Shown piece by piece: positions 22,621 to 32,951 of a DNA stretch of 64,000 nt. A program made the position numbers and the translations under genes. The notes below the pieces were generated by a model that had not been told where the DNA came from, did no database searches, and was given only the letters and a program-made list of their open reading frames with translations. Numbering within the stretch: the first letter of the stretch is position 1; each line of letters starts with the position of its first letter. This stretch comes from Paralithodes platypus. Taxonomy: Eukaryota > Arthropoda > Malacostraca > Decapoda > Lithodidae. The DNA lies in the NCBI GenBank assembly GCA_032716605.1, contig JAVRFV010002364.1, forward strand, positions 1-64,000, read 5' to 3'.

Positions 22621-23067
22621 TTCTAAGTATCCCAATCACAAATCTGACAGACCCAGTCCCAAGCCTGTAACGTCTTCCCAGCTAGCCCCAAAATAGAATT
22701 GTTCCCCCAACTAAAAATGCGACTCAGGGCAATGGTAACAGAGGTGGGGCCCAAAGTAATAGTAATGCTCAAATAGGGAACGTTCCCGTATCCCCTAAAG
22801 TATGTACTTTTTGTGGCAAGAGAGGCCACCTAGTTTATCAGTGCTGGGCCAAGGAGAAAAAAACCGAAGAGATCGGGGCAGACAGTTGCCGCCGTATCTC
22901 AAACTCCATAAATTGTGTGCCTTTAATGCAGGACTCCCGACAGAAGGAGAACCTAGCACCAAAAGTTCCTTTAATGCAGGACTCCCGACAGAAGGAGTAC
23001 CTAGCACCAAAAGTTCCTTTAACACAGGACACACGACAGAAAGGAGTACCTAGCAGCTAAAAGCTAA
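22621..23067 (+). pseudogene. Gag of element B, C-terminal part with zinc knuckle and 16-residue repeats
   Basis: Continuation of the gene broken at 12739. A nucleic-acid-binding CCHC knuckle, CTFCGKRGHLVYQC (C-x2-C-x4-H-x4-C), lies at about 22801-22842. Immediately downstream a 48-bp unit (22920-22967, 22968-23015, 23016 to about 23063, the last degenerate) encodes 16-residue repeats of the type VPLMQDSRQKENLAPK. Stops near 22697 and 23060 plus frame changes show it is dead. Confidence 0.8.
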
Positions 23068-23097
23068 CGTAAATCATCTAGACAGGGGTGTAGTAGC

Positions 23098-23814
23098 ATG
23101 TGTGGTTGCAACCCACTAGGGTTAAGCCAAATAATAATTTCACCATCAGTGCAGGACAGTTACCGTCCCTTTATTTCATCTGGCAACGTGAGATTAAATG
23201 GTTGTATGCATGAGGTACAAATTCTGAGAGACACAGGTTCTACTAGCACCCTCATGGTGAATCCTTACACTGAGTGCCCACCTGGCGAACCAGTTATAAT
23301 GAGAGGTGCTGGAGGCCAATTTTATGCATACTTGGTAAAAGGCGAAATTGAATGTGAGTTACTACAGGGTGAGGCCACCATAGCTTTGTGTAGGTCCCAA
23401 TATATCCCTGTGCCCGGGGTAACACTCCTTTTGGGGAATGATGTAGCAGGTGAGAAGGTCCGACCAGACCCCATTTTGTCACTTTTCCCTGTTAACGAGC
23501 CACTAACCGGTGAGCTTGAAAAGGAGATGCCAACAGTTTTCCCTGTGTGTGCTGTCACACGTTCAATGTCTCAAGTAGAAGTTCCCTCAGACAGAAATGA
23601 ACCGAATGTAAGAGTTGATGAAAGGGATGATGAAAGTGTGAATGACGCTCCAACTGTGCCTGATGATGTGACTGAGGTGGATTTATCTGACACCTTTATG
23701 GCTCATCTTGACCCTAACGATGACCATGAAACCCCTCCAAATTGTCCTAGTGGCCTGGTAGAGCTACAGAGAGATGATAGTGAATGCCGGAGTAGCTGCC
23801 AGGGCCATGAGTGA
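23098..23814 (+). pseudogene. Element B aspartic protease
   Basis: Cleaves the element polyprotein. The frame contains VQILRDTGSTSTLM (catalytic DTG, about 23230-23245) and VTLLLGNDVAGEK (about 23420-23450), at the spacing seen in element A's protease. Residues beyond about 160 are an acidic linker (DERDDESVNDAPTVPDD). The frame ends at 23814, and the integrase starts in an overlapping frame. Confidence 0.85.
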
Positions 23815-24284
23815 AGAGGAATGTGAGAAGGAGAGTGGTGAATGTTTCTACCTCAAAGGAGGAGTATTGTGGCGAAGATGGAGACAGCCACACAGACCAA
23901 TTGATGACGGGGCCTGGGACGTCCATCAAGTAGTAGTCCTCAAACCTTGTCGTAGAGATATCTTGGAAATGGCACATTGTATACCATTGGCAGGACACCT
24001 AGGTGTGAGAAAAACTCTAGACAGAATCAGAGCCCACTTTCACTGGCCAGGAATGCGTGCAGATGTAGTGGAGTTTTGTAGAGTGTGTCACACTTGCCAG
24101 ATGACAGGAAAACCCAATCAGAAGGTGCCTGTACATCCTCTGGTGCCCTTTCCCGTCTTCGAGAATCCTTTTACTCGGGTGGTAGTGGACATTGTAGGCC
24201 CATTGCCTAAGACTTCCGAAGGTAATAATTATTTATTAACTATTGTGGACATGGCAACTCGCTACCCAGAGGCTATACCATTAA
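23774..24284 (+). pseudogene. Element B integrase, N-terminal half, cut by piggyBac P5
   Basis: The HHCC domain is clear: HCIPLAGHLGVRKT, HWPGMRADV, CRVCHTCQ (about 23975-24100). The DDE core starts with RVVVDIVGPLP (Asp at 24188-24190) and YLLTIVDMATRYPEAIPL, where the frame meets the TTAA at 24281-24284 and the piggyBac element begins. The second half is at 28695-29160, in phase across the insertion. Upstream lies the protease and downstream the RT. Confidence 0.9.
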
Positions 24285-24423
24285 CCCGGCAAGCGCGATA
24301 GGCCTCACGGAAGGCTTCCTATAGGGAACGCGATAGGCCTCACGGAAGCAGGATTTTTAAAGGCGTACCAAAACGGCGCCAAGCTGTCTGGGGAGTCACA
24401 AATTGCGCCACGTTTAGTGCGAC

Positions 24424-27064
24424 ATGGTACCTCTCGATGGCACCCACAACCACCCGCCGCACGCACCCCACACAGTCTACACACGCAGTACGCTCTCAGT
24501 CACTATGGAGCCTACACGCTCCCCTGACTCGCTCCCTGTTGACTCGCCCAACCCTGTTGCTGGCGGTGTTAGTGCTCGTGGCAGGGCACGAACACGTGCC
24601 AGGGACCCCTCCTACGTATATACTTCTGAGGATGATGAGCCAGTGCAGCCAAGAAGACCTACACGTGCTGGGAGAGGCACGACACGTGGTGGGAGAGGCA
24701 CGACACGTGCAACAAGCACGACGAGTGCGAAGAGGTCATTGTCCTCAGCATTTGCTCTGACAACTGCTACCACAACAACTACTGCCTCTACTGTTGTGGC
24801 AACGACGCCCACGGCGCCCACCACCACAGGAAGTACAAGTGGCCGTCCTGGGGATGCAGGAGCATCGGGGGTAGTTGGCAAGAAGGGTAAGGGTAAAGGA
24901 CACCCTTATCAGTTCAAGAGGAGTAAGGTGACACCTCCCGCCTCTACCACCCCCGCGTTGCCACCACCACCACCACCACCACGGCCGCCCCTGTCTCACT
25001 ACCCACCACGGCCGCCCCTGCACCACTGCCCACCACGGCCGCCCCTGCACCACCGCCCACGCACGCCCCTGCTCCACCACCCACGCCCACCCATGCCCTG
25101 CTGCTGTTGGAGGGCCTCGTAGAGTTTTGGCAGCCGGTCTAACGCCATCCAAGTTTGACGCCCTCCTTTCCCTCCTGACTCTCTGACGACGACGCTTGCA
25201 GAAGGGGAAGCCTTCGATCCCAGGAACTATGGCTGGGGTGGTGATAGTGGGGAGCGAGTCTGAGGAGGATCAAGACCAATATGAGGGAGGTGCAGAGGAT
25301 TCGGAAGACGACGATGTACTTCTGCACCGTGACCATGACCAAGACCTGTCTGACGACGACAGGCGCAGACGACGTGGCTGACGGAGGGGCTGATCCTGAT
25401 CCCCCACGGGCGTATAATTTTGCCTGGTCTGAAGGGTCCCATTTCCAACCAGATTTGCACCAGTTCAATGCCAATCTGGCTGGTTCAACAGCAGACTGGC
25501 CCTGCAATGACCAGTCCACGGAATCTGATTTCTTTGTGCATTTTTTGACCAGGAGGTATTATCTCATCTCGTTTCCCAAACCAATGGCTATTTAACCTGG
25601 GTGAGGGAAAGAATTGATATGATATCTCCTAGAGCAAGAATTCGTGCATGGGTTGATTACGACAGTCCCTGAGCGCTTTGTGTTCTTTGCGATGTTGCTA
25701 AACATGCCTCTCTGCAGGAAGCATGTAATGGAGCATTATTGGAAGCACGACCCAATCATCAAACACCCCAATTTTCCGGAAATATATGGCTCGTGATAGA
25801 TTTTTCTTGCTTCTGCGATTTTTGCACTTCGCAGAACAATAATAATCCAAACCGAGCTGATAGAATATGGAAAGTTCGGGATGTGATGTCCATGTTGTTG
25901 CAAAGGTACAGGAAATTCTTCTACCCCTTTGCCTACCTGGTGTATGATGAGTCGCTCGTGCTGTTTAAAGGACGCCTGGGGTCCAAGCAGTACATCCCCT
26001 TGAAGAGACACAGGTTCGGGATCAAGATCTTTGTGTTGTGCGATTGTGAAAGTGGAATAGTGCTCGACATGATCGTATACACCGGCACTGATGTAGACAT
26101 TCCAAAAGTCGGTGGCAACGACCCATTGGGCATGTCAGGGCACATTGTGAAAAAGATCCTGTAGCCCTACCTGAATAAGGGGCACTGGTTGTACACCGAC
26201 AATTGGTATACAAGTCCTGCACTCTGCCAGTTCCTCCATGACCACAAAACGGGGGCATGTGGGACTGTCAGAACTAACAGGAAGTTCATGCCTAAGTTCC
26301 AAGGCAATCGCATAGAACTGGACAACCCCTCCCACAGTGACAAGTCTGATGACGACTTGGCAGAGGAACAAAGGCGCCGCAGACTGGACAGACCAAGAAG
26401 AAAGAACAAAGAGCACTACAAGCAGCTGGAGAAGTCTGGGAAAGTTCTGGCGGTAAAGTGGCTCGATAAGCGACCAGTTCACCTGCTTTCGTCTGTCCAT
26501 ACAGGTGCCCAAGTGGACTCTGGTAAATTCCACTACCGTACCAAGAAGTCTATCCAGAAACCTGATATGGTGGTGGATTATACCAAGTACACGCGCCTTG
26601 TCGACAAGTCTGGATGCCAGCTTGCAGGCGTTGAGTGCCTACGAAAAACAGTGAAGTGGTATCACAAGCTTTTCCTTCACTTTGTTGACATCACGATGCT
26701 CAACGCTTACAACATGTGGCTGGTAAAAAAAGACATGGCCCCGAACAAAAAAACTCAAGTTCAGGAGTTCATATACACACGTCGCCTACCAACTCCTACA
26801 AAACACCAACCAGTCTCCGGTCAAGGGGTCGCCGTGCAGTCAACCTCCTAGACAGAGTCATTGATGGATATGACATACACTACTCTATCCACACCGCGCT
26901 ATCTGTCACCCAGAGGGTGCAAGTACAGTTGCAGGTCTGTGCCCACTCCACCAGAAAGCCCACAAAGAAGAAGCGGAGTCACATCAATGTGCAAGGAATG
27001 CAACGTTGGGTTGTGTTTGGGCGAGTGCTTCAGGGACTACCACTCACTCAAGTACTACTAGGAG
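24424..27064 (+). pseudogene. piggyBac transposase, degenerate
   Basis: Cut-and-paste DDD transposase. The N-terminal 230 residues (24424-25122) are low complexity, Thr/Ala/Pro-rich with basic patches. An acidic stretch (SESEEDQDQYEGG, about 25250-25330) precedes the folded region. The catalytic fold runs about 25380-26851: LVYDESLVLFKGR (first Asp, about 25945), LYTDNWYTSPALC (second Asp, about 26195), and YTRLVDKSGCQ (third Asp, about 26605). The C-terminal cysteine-rich domain, CKECNVGLCLGECFRDYH, is in another frame at about 26980-27060. Stops near 25670 and 26162 and several frame changes make it a pseudogene. Confidence 0.9.
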
Positions 27065-27067
27065 TGG

Positions 27068-27342
27068 TACCTGTGTCGCCCTATCTCAGCCAAACTCCTG
27101 CCCCGCCCACCTACCTCACTACCTACCTCACTACCTACCTGCCCGTACCTGACCTGCCCGTACCTGACCAACGTGATCTCAAAACACCTGCCTGCCTACC
27201 TACTTGCCCGTACCTGACCAACGTGATAATATTATCATAACATGTACAAATTATAGTTGTAGGATAAGGTCATATGTTTTGGTATATACTGTATATATAT
27301 ATATTATATATATATAGAGATATATATATATATATATATAAT

Positions 27343-27388
<46 letters not shown>

Positions 27389-27613
27389 TATATAATATAC
27401 ACAGTATATTATTGTATACAGTATTACTGTATATATAAGCAATATTTTCATTTATTATTTCAGTTTAATTAATTAGCCAGGCAATATTTTGTTTTCTTTA
27501 TATATATACCTATGTAATATTATAGTTATGTACTAACCTGTTAGAACAACCTTTTTGTAATAATAAAACAAACAAAAAAACAAATACAAAAAACAAAAAT
27601 AAACACAAAAAAA
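27068..27613. repeat. piggyBac P5 3' region: CTACCTAC-type repeats and (AT)n
   Basis: Just after the transposase, about 27108-27230 repeats CCTACCTCACTA and TGCCCGTACCTGACC units. About 27290-27400 is interrupted (AT)n. No gene. Confidence 0.75.
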
Positions 27614-27677
27614 ACATACTTACGCTCTGCTATTCATCAAAGTTTTCGACTTTATGAATAGCAGGGCGTAAGTATGT
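27614..27677. repeat. near-perfect 64-nt hairpin
   Basis: ACATACTTACGCTCTGCTAT pairs with its complement ending at 27677. The stem is about 30 bp with few mismatches and the loop is TTTTCGA. It lies between A-rich runs. It resembles a tiny foldback element or a precursor-like hairpin; expression cannot be judged. Confidence 0.75.
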
Positions 27678-27727
27678 AAAAAAAAAAAATTTTCAAGTGA
27701 TATAAACACTCCAAAAACATCCCCATA

Positions 27728-27835
27728 ACCTCTCTGGTTTCGAACCCACGTCTCTAGGCCTACGTCTCTAGGCCTACATCTCACTCAGTCCATCACTCTA
27801 ACCACTAGAGTCAACTAGACCATGACTGTTCACAC
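27728..27835 (-). mobile_element. tRNA-derived SINE S3 head inside P5
   Basis: On the minus strand TAGTGGTTAGAGTGA (27793-27807, A box) is followed by GGGTTCGAAACC (27736-27747, B box). Between them a 15-bp segment (AGGCCTAGAGACGT type) is duplicated, which stretches the spacing beyond that of a tRNA. The body and limits are uncertain. Confidence 0.65.
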
Positions 27836-28690
27836 TATACTGACAGCGATTAGTGCGTACGTATTTTCGGGCAGACGAATGCTTGACAAAAAAAAGTGGA
27901 TATGTAGCCTCGATAAACTTGTGGATATCGGAGTATTTAGTATGTATAATACTTTTACATAACCTAACATATTTTATCATTACGAACAAACAGTAAAGAA
28001 ATTTACAAGTAAATAAATAACCTTTCATCCATGAGTTGCAAGCAAATAGTGCGTAAAATTGTGTAATGGAGATATCGGGTTACTCTAACATACTGCGCCA
28101 TCCAAGAAGTCTTATCGTTGTTTACAATATAGCAACGACAACACAAAGTGTCTATAAGGTCTAAATTTGTGCATACACCCACGCTAATCTCATCTACTTA
28201 CTGTAATCTGACCCCTTTTCTCTCCCGCGCCACCCACCTTTCTCAATACACCACTCTTATTTCGCCTATTATTCGTCCGTATGCCTCTCTGCGCTTCATT
28301 TATCAGTGGATATTATTCACATGGGCTGCCTTACTCATGAATATGAACAGGTGAAACCATAAAGGTGCTTTTTAGGCGAGATATAGAGCGTTGCTTCTCA
28401 TCAATCGCACCGTCTTGCCTCCACCCTCTCTCTCTCTCCTCCCGCCTGACTCACTCACACACACTCGCTCGCTCGGGGATGTCGTGCCTATCAGCCCATT
28501 TTTTTCAACTTGCAGCCACCGTAACTCCACACCCACATTTTTTTAGGGTGGATATATATATATTGGCGGATGTGGCTGCTTATTTCCAAGACATTGAGGT
28601 ACTTTTTTTTAAATTCTGTGAGATCGAATATTTTGGCAGAAATGCACAAATAACTACCCTAGCTCCTAGTGCTATTTAGCACTTAACAGG
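27836..28690. other. Right arm of piggyBac P5
   Basis: Non-coding. Contains a pyrimidine-rich block (about 28400-28470) and ends with GAAATGCACAAATAACTACC and the right terminal repeat shared with MITE P1. No ORF that I can support. Confidence 0.7.
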
Positions 28691-28694
28691 TTAA

Positions 28695-29400
28695 GGACTA
28701 CCTCTGCTCCAACTGTCATCAAGGAACTGCTCAATTTCTTCACCAGAATGGGTTTCCCCCATGAGGTGCAAAGTGATTAAGGTACTAATTTTACCTCTAA
28801 CATTTTCCAGCAGTCCCTGAAGGAGTTGGGTATCGAGCATGTTAAGTCTAGCACCTACCACCCAGAGAGTCAAGGGGTTCTCGAACGATATCATCAGACA
28901 TTAAAAGGAATGTTGCGTAAATATTGTACAGAGACTGGAGTTGAGTGGGAAAAGGGGGTACCTTTTCTTTTATTTGCTACTCGTGAGGTTCCAACTGAAT
29001 CCCTGGGTTTTTCCCCTAATAAGCTAGTTTTCGGTCACCAGGTAAGAGGTCCTTTGCAACTATTGCAGGATAGCCTAGTTGGCCAGGAGGGGAACCAAAA
29101 CCTCCTCAAGTATGTTTCAGATTTCAAAAACCCGGCTGAGATCCTCATGTGAGTTTGCAGCTCAAAACTTGACAGTGGCTAAAAGCTCCATGAAGAACTG
29201 ATATGACAGAAAAGCCTGTGAGAGGGAGTTTCAGCCCGGTGATGAGGTTTTGGTCCTGCTCCCCCTTTTTGGCCAACCTTTATCTGCCAAGTTCAGGGGC
29301 CCATATAAGATCATTCAGAGGGTGAGCATTACCGATTATCTAGTAACTACCCCAGACAGGAGAAAGTCCACGCAAGTATTCCATATAAATATGTTGAAAC
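28695..29400 (+). pseudogene. Element B integrase, C-terminal half
   Basis: Continues the core broken at 24284. VQSD then a stop (about 28780) marks the second catalytic Asp. STYHPESQGVLERYHQTLKG (about 28850-28905) holds the catalytic Glu, and ESLGFSPNKLVFGHQVRGP follows near 29000-29055. After stops at about 29150-29220, the GPY/F module (RGPYKIIQRVSITDYLV) is read in the 29250-29696 frame, ending in FHINMLKPYH. The sequence then runs directly toward the RT, with no RT upstream of the protease-integrase block. Confidence 0.9.
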
Positions 29401-30330
29401 CCTACCATAGGTCCCCTGATTCCTCTCCTCCAGATTCTCCCACTGTGGCAGTGAATGTCAGGACCTGTGGACAGCCTGGTGCGGACAAAGTCTTCAGTTC
29501 TCTTACTGACCCGCAACAGACTGTTCCAGAGCCTGAAGGTATCCATGCAGACTTTGACTTGTCATGTAGCCTATCCAACTTTCAGTATAACTCAGTAGCT
29601 TGGGAGGAATTACCATATAAACTAGCCTATGTCATCTTCCAACTAAGCGAACCAACTAATCTCTGTTTTATCTCAGTCTCACAGTGTGTTCCGTGATACT
29701 CCAGGGCTCACTTCTTTGGCCATGCACGACATCGACGTAGGGGATGCAACTCCCATTAAACTATCCCCCTACCGTGTCTCACCACAACTCAGGAGTATAC
29801 TGCAGGTCGAGCTTGACTTTATGTTATCAAACGAGCTGATCACAAGGGCCTTAAGCCAGTGGAGTAGTCCGGTCATACTTGTGCCAAAGCCAGACGGGAG
29901 CCATAGGTTATGTATGGACTATAGGCAAGTTAATGCTGTCACAAAGAACGATACCTACCCACTGCCATGGATCGACGACTGCATTGACCAGATTGTACAG
30001 CCACCTATATCAGCAAGATTGACTTAATGAAGGGATATTGGCAAATAGCTCTCACCCCCTAGAGCGAGGGAACAATCATGCTTTGTAGTCACTAATCCAA
30101 GCCTTCTGCTGTAACGTAATGCCCTACGTCTTGAAAAACACTCCAGCTACATTCCAGCGCCTCATGAATTTGGTGACTGAAGGGGTAATGGATGCATTGT
30201 CTACATCGATGATATTCTTATCTTTTCACAGTCATGGGAGGAGCATCTTTAACCAACTTCGATTTGTTCTTAAATCTTGATGGCCAATCTGTTTAAAATT
30301 TAAGAAAGGCACCTTTGTAAAGAGTACGGT
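29400..30330 (+). pseudogene. Element B reverse transcriptase
   Basis: A linker (about 29400-29690) leads to FRDTPGLTSLAMHDIDVGD. The 29686-30027 frame then gives ELITRALSQWSSPVILVPKP, HRLCMDYRQVNAV and the start of motif A. The catalytic LMKGYWQIAL lies in another frame (about 30020-30060), MPYVLKNTPATFQRLMN near 30120-30165, and YIDD at 30202-30213. At least four frame changes and stops occur. The order and wording match element A's RT, which it follows at a similar distance from the integrase. Confidence 0.9.
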
Positions 30331-30816
30331 CCAGTATCTAGGATATACGGTAGGTCAGGGGCAGGTTGCAATCTCCTCAAGCATTTTATAAATTATCCTG
30401 TACTCTACTCCCGAGCTCCTGATTTTAACAGATCTTTTTTCCCTAGCAGTGGATGGGAGCAATACCGGGTGTTGGTGCAGTGTTGCTACAGGAAGACACG
30501 AATGTAAAGTATTGCATTCCCGGTGTGCTATTTTAGTAAAAAATTAAATTCTGCTCAACGTATCTATTCAGTCATTGAGAAGGAGCTGTTAGCATTAATT
30601 TTATCCCTTCAATATTTTGCTGTCTATGTGCAATCTGCCTCTGGTGCCATCACTGTGTATACTGACCATCACCCCTTAAAATGTGTGCATAAGTTCCAAA
30701 ATAAAAACCAACGACTGACCAGGTCGAGTTTGTTGCTGCAGGAATACTCCCTGGATGTCAAACATATTAAGGGGGTCCAGAACGTGCTAGCCGATTGCCT
30801 ATCACGTATCTGTTAA
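30330..30816 (+). pseudogene. Element B RNase H
   Basis: The first part is frameshifted (about 30440-30530). The 98-codon frame 30523-30816 reads CYFSKKLNSAQRIYSVIEKELLALILSLQYF (Glu), ITVYTDHHPLKCV (Asp), and ends GVQNVLADCLSRIC with the last conserved Asp. This is the C-terminal end of pol, and no integrase follows it. Confidence 0.9.
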
Positions 30817-31151
30817 AGATTACATTTACCGGGTTGGCCTCATGCAGCAGTAAGTATAATTTAATGAGAGGATTTTGGCAATTAGCTCTCCCTTGTAGCG
30901 AGGTAAATATCATGCTTTTGTAGTGCGCTTTTAAGCCTTCAGCTGTGAGATGCCTTGCAGTTCGAATAACGCTCCAGCTACGTTCCGGCTATGTTCTGAT
31001 GTGGTACCTGGAGACGTTGCCTACTTTGGGTGATATCCTTAATATATCCTCATTATAATCTTGCTGTTGCCAATCTGGTGGTGAATCTATTTATGTATTA
31101 TGTTTAATTTTATGTACTATACTCCTTAAACTCTTTTCTAGGGGGGAGGTC
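30817..31151 (+). other. Element B 3' non-coding region and polypurine tract
   Basis: About 30840-31010 loosely echoes RT-region wording (TTAATGAGAGGATTTTGGCA, CTCCAGCTACGTTCC), suggesting a decayed partial duplicate of the RT. The stretch ends in AGGGGGGAGGT at 31140-31150, directly before the LTR. Confidence 0.7.
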
Positions 31152-32715
31152 TGACATACGGAGCCCTGTATGTTAATTTAAGAGTTAGAATTAGAGTTGA
31201 AGGAGCCCCCTACCCAAACGGTGAAGCAGACTAGCGAACGAGCGAGTGGGCAAACCATCTCGCCCCATACCAGCATGCTAGCCTTCACACCTCGATGACC
31301 GATGCTATGACGTATGATCGACGCCAGGAGCTGTGAATGGACCTCGCACCTGTTATGTGATTCGAGGAGCTATGATTGGCGCCGCACCACCCGCCGCCTC
31401 CTGATTCGTTCCTACACCATCATTGTTTGGAATATAAGACCCGAGTTGTGGGCATTCAAATCAGTCTCATTGGAGTTGGGGAAGGTGAACTTGCAGCTGG
31501 AGGAAGACGGGGTGAAGTATTATAATGGGATTGTGACTGTCAGTCAGATTATATAAATGTGTGTTAAGTGTGTTCGGTGTAAACACTTATGTTATGTTGG
31601 TTAGTGAGATATGTGATTGGGAATTAACGTGATGTGTTTAATGTGTGTAATGTGTTTAACTATTTAATTGGGAATTAACGTGATGTGTTTAATGTGTGTA
31701 ATTGGGAATTAACGTGAACACTACTATTATGTGTTTAACGATTTAATTGGGAATTAACGTGAACGCTACTATTATGTGTTTAACTATTTGATTGGGAATT
31801 AACGTTAACGCTATTATTATGTACTTAACTATTTTAGTTGCCTAACTTGTGGACTAAAGCAACTCTTTAAGTAATTGGGTTATGATGAAAGTAATACTAT
31901 TGTTTTATATTAATACTTACGAGTTCTTTCATTTTCATTGAATTAAGCTTACATTGTTTAATGGTGCTTAGTACGGTGATGCTATTGTCTCGTATTAGTA
32001 ATATCGCCTTAGACTAACATGGCTGTGTTAATATTACTTCTAGTGATTTCCTAAGCTGAAGAAAATTCTTTTGCTTCAAAATATTATATTTTGCTTTTCA
32101 TATTATTTGAGTGAGACCTGAATCGAATCTATGAAACGATCCTGTAACTTTATTTACTCATAATCAAACCTCAATGTTACGTGGTTAAGAAATAAATTTA
32201 ACTAATTATTAAATATATATCTAACTTTTATGTGACTTTGATATTACTCCTGATGATAATAATAATATAATACTATTAACGTAAAACAAGAACCAAGAAT
32301 AATTACATTAAATATAAATAAAAGGACATATAAGAAAACTATCTATTCATTTCAAAAAGGGTAAGAGACAGAATATCTTACTTTAATATTTATCTTTCAA
32401 GACTTTTTATAAAATTAATAGTCCTTCTTTAGCTATAACTTATTCGGTTCATAACCATAGCCTACAAGCTTCGGTTAAATAATAATTCTTTATAAATACT
32501 ACATGACTTTAATTAGTTTCAGTATTTTTTCATAAGTAAAGAGTATCAGTCAATAAAGGATACCAAGTCCTAAGATCCAAAAGGAAAGGAAGCAACAACA
32601 GGAAATTATTTTATTAGATTTTACTTTTGTTTTGCCTTCAGCTGACTGATACCTTAATATATATCTCTGTGCTATCTAGATTCATCAAGTTAACCACTTG
32701 AGGATCAAGATACGT

Positions 32716-32719
<4 letters not shown>
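31152..32719 (+). repeat. 3' LTR of element B
   Basis: 1568 bp, TG...CA, matching 8721-11701 outside the insertions. A TATA-like AATATAAGACCCGAG lies at about 31429-31443. It differs from the 5' LTR by an internal tandem expansion at 31617-31810. Its ATATATAT right flank matches the left flank of the 5' LTR. Confidence 0.93.
31617..31810 (+). repeat. tandem expansion inside 3' LTR of B
   Basis: TTGGGAATTAACG occurs five times (about 31617, 31668, 31702, 31747, 31792) at irregular 34-51 bp spacing. The 5' LTR has it once, near 9866. The expansion therefore followed insertion or arose in the LTR of this copy. Confidence 0.85.
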
Positions 32720-32765
<46 letters not shown>

Positions 32766-32951
32766 GATATTATTTCAGTGAGATGATATTCTCTTTTTCC
32801 CTTCGTTTCAGAAATCATCAACTCTCAGTATATTATTTTAGCGTTTCCAATATTCAGGGATTTTGCTTTTCGCTTCGGAAGAAACATTTTCGAATTCATG
32901 ATACGGATGTGAGAGAAGACGGATGGGGACTCTGTTTCTCTTCACTTTATA
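32720..32951. other. (AT)n tract and unassigned sequence
   Basis: Alternating AT to about 32762, then about 190 bp of non-repetitive sequence with no ORF that I can support. Confidence 0.6.

Larger units (their letters stand above)
24281..28694 (+). mobile_element. piggyBac-family transposon P5 with TTAA target duplication
   Basis: TTAA at 24281-24284 and 28691-28694 bracket a 4406-bp element (24285-28690). The ends are imperfect inverted repeats, CCCGGCAAGCGCGATA and (inverted) CCTGTTAAGTGCTAAATA. A 20-bp direct repeat (CGCGATAGGCCTCACGGAAG) occurs at 24294 and 24329, a plausible subterminal transposase-binding pair. It encodes a degenerate transposase. The 3' half also holds an (AT)n tract (about 27290-27400), a SINE and a 64-nt hairpin. 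The host integrase frame is continuous once the element and one TTAA are removed. Confidence 0.93.
8721..32719 (+). mobile_element. LTR retrotransposon B (Gmr1-like Ty3/gypsy), heavily nested
   Basis: Defined by LTRs at 8721-11701 and 31152-32719 (both begin T(G/T)ACATACGGAGCCC and end ACGTAACA) and a polypurine tract at 31140-31150. After removal of insertions the order is gag with a CCHC knuckle, protease, integrase, reverse transcriptase, RNase H. Known: gypsy elements normally place integrase last; the Gmr1 group places it before RT. All ORFs carry frameshifts or stops. Internal insertions are element A (12740-22620), piggyBac P5 (24285-28690), MITEs P2 and P3, and SINE S5. No clean target duplication can be read because both flanks are (AT)n. 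Confidence 0.92.

Noticed and set aside
24745..25152. Minus-strand Trp/Arg/Gly-rich frame opposite the piggyBac N-terminus
   Set aside because: Antisense of a CCACC-rich repeat; no motif.
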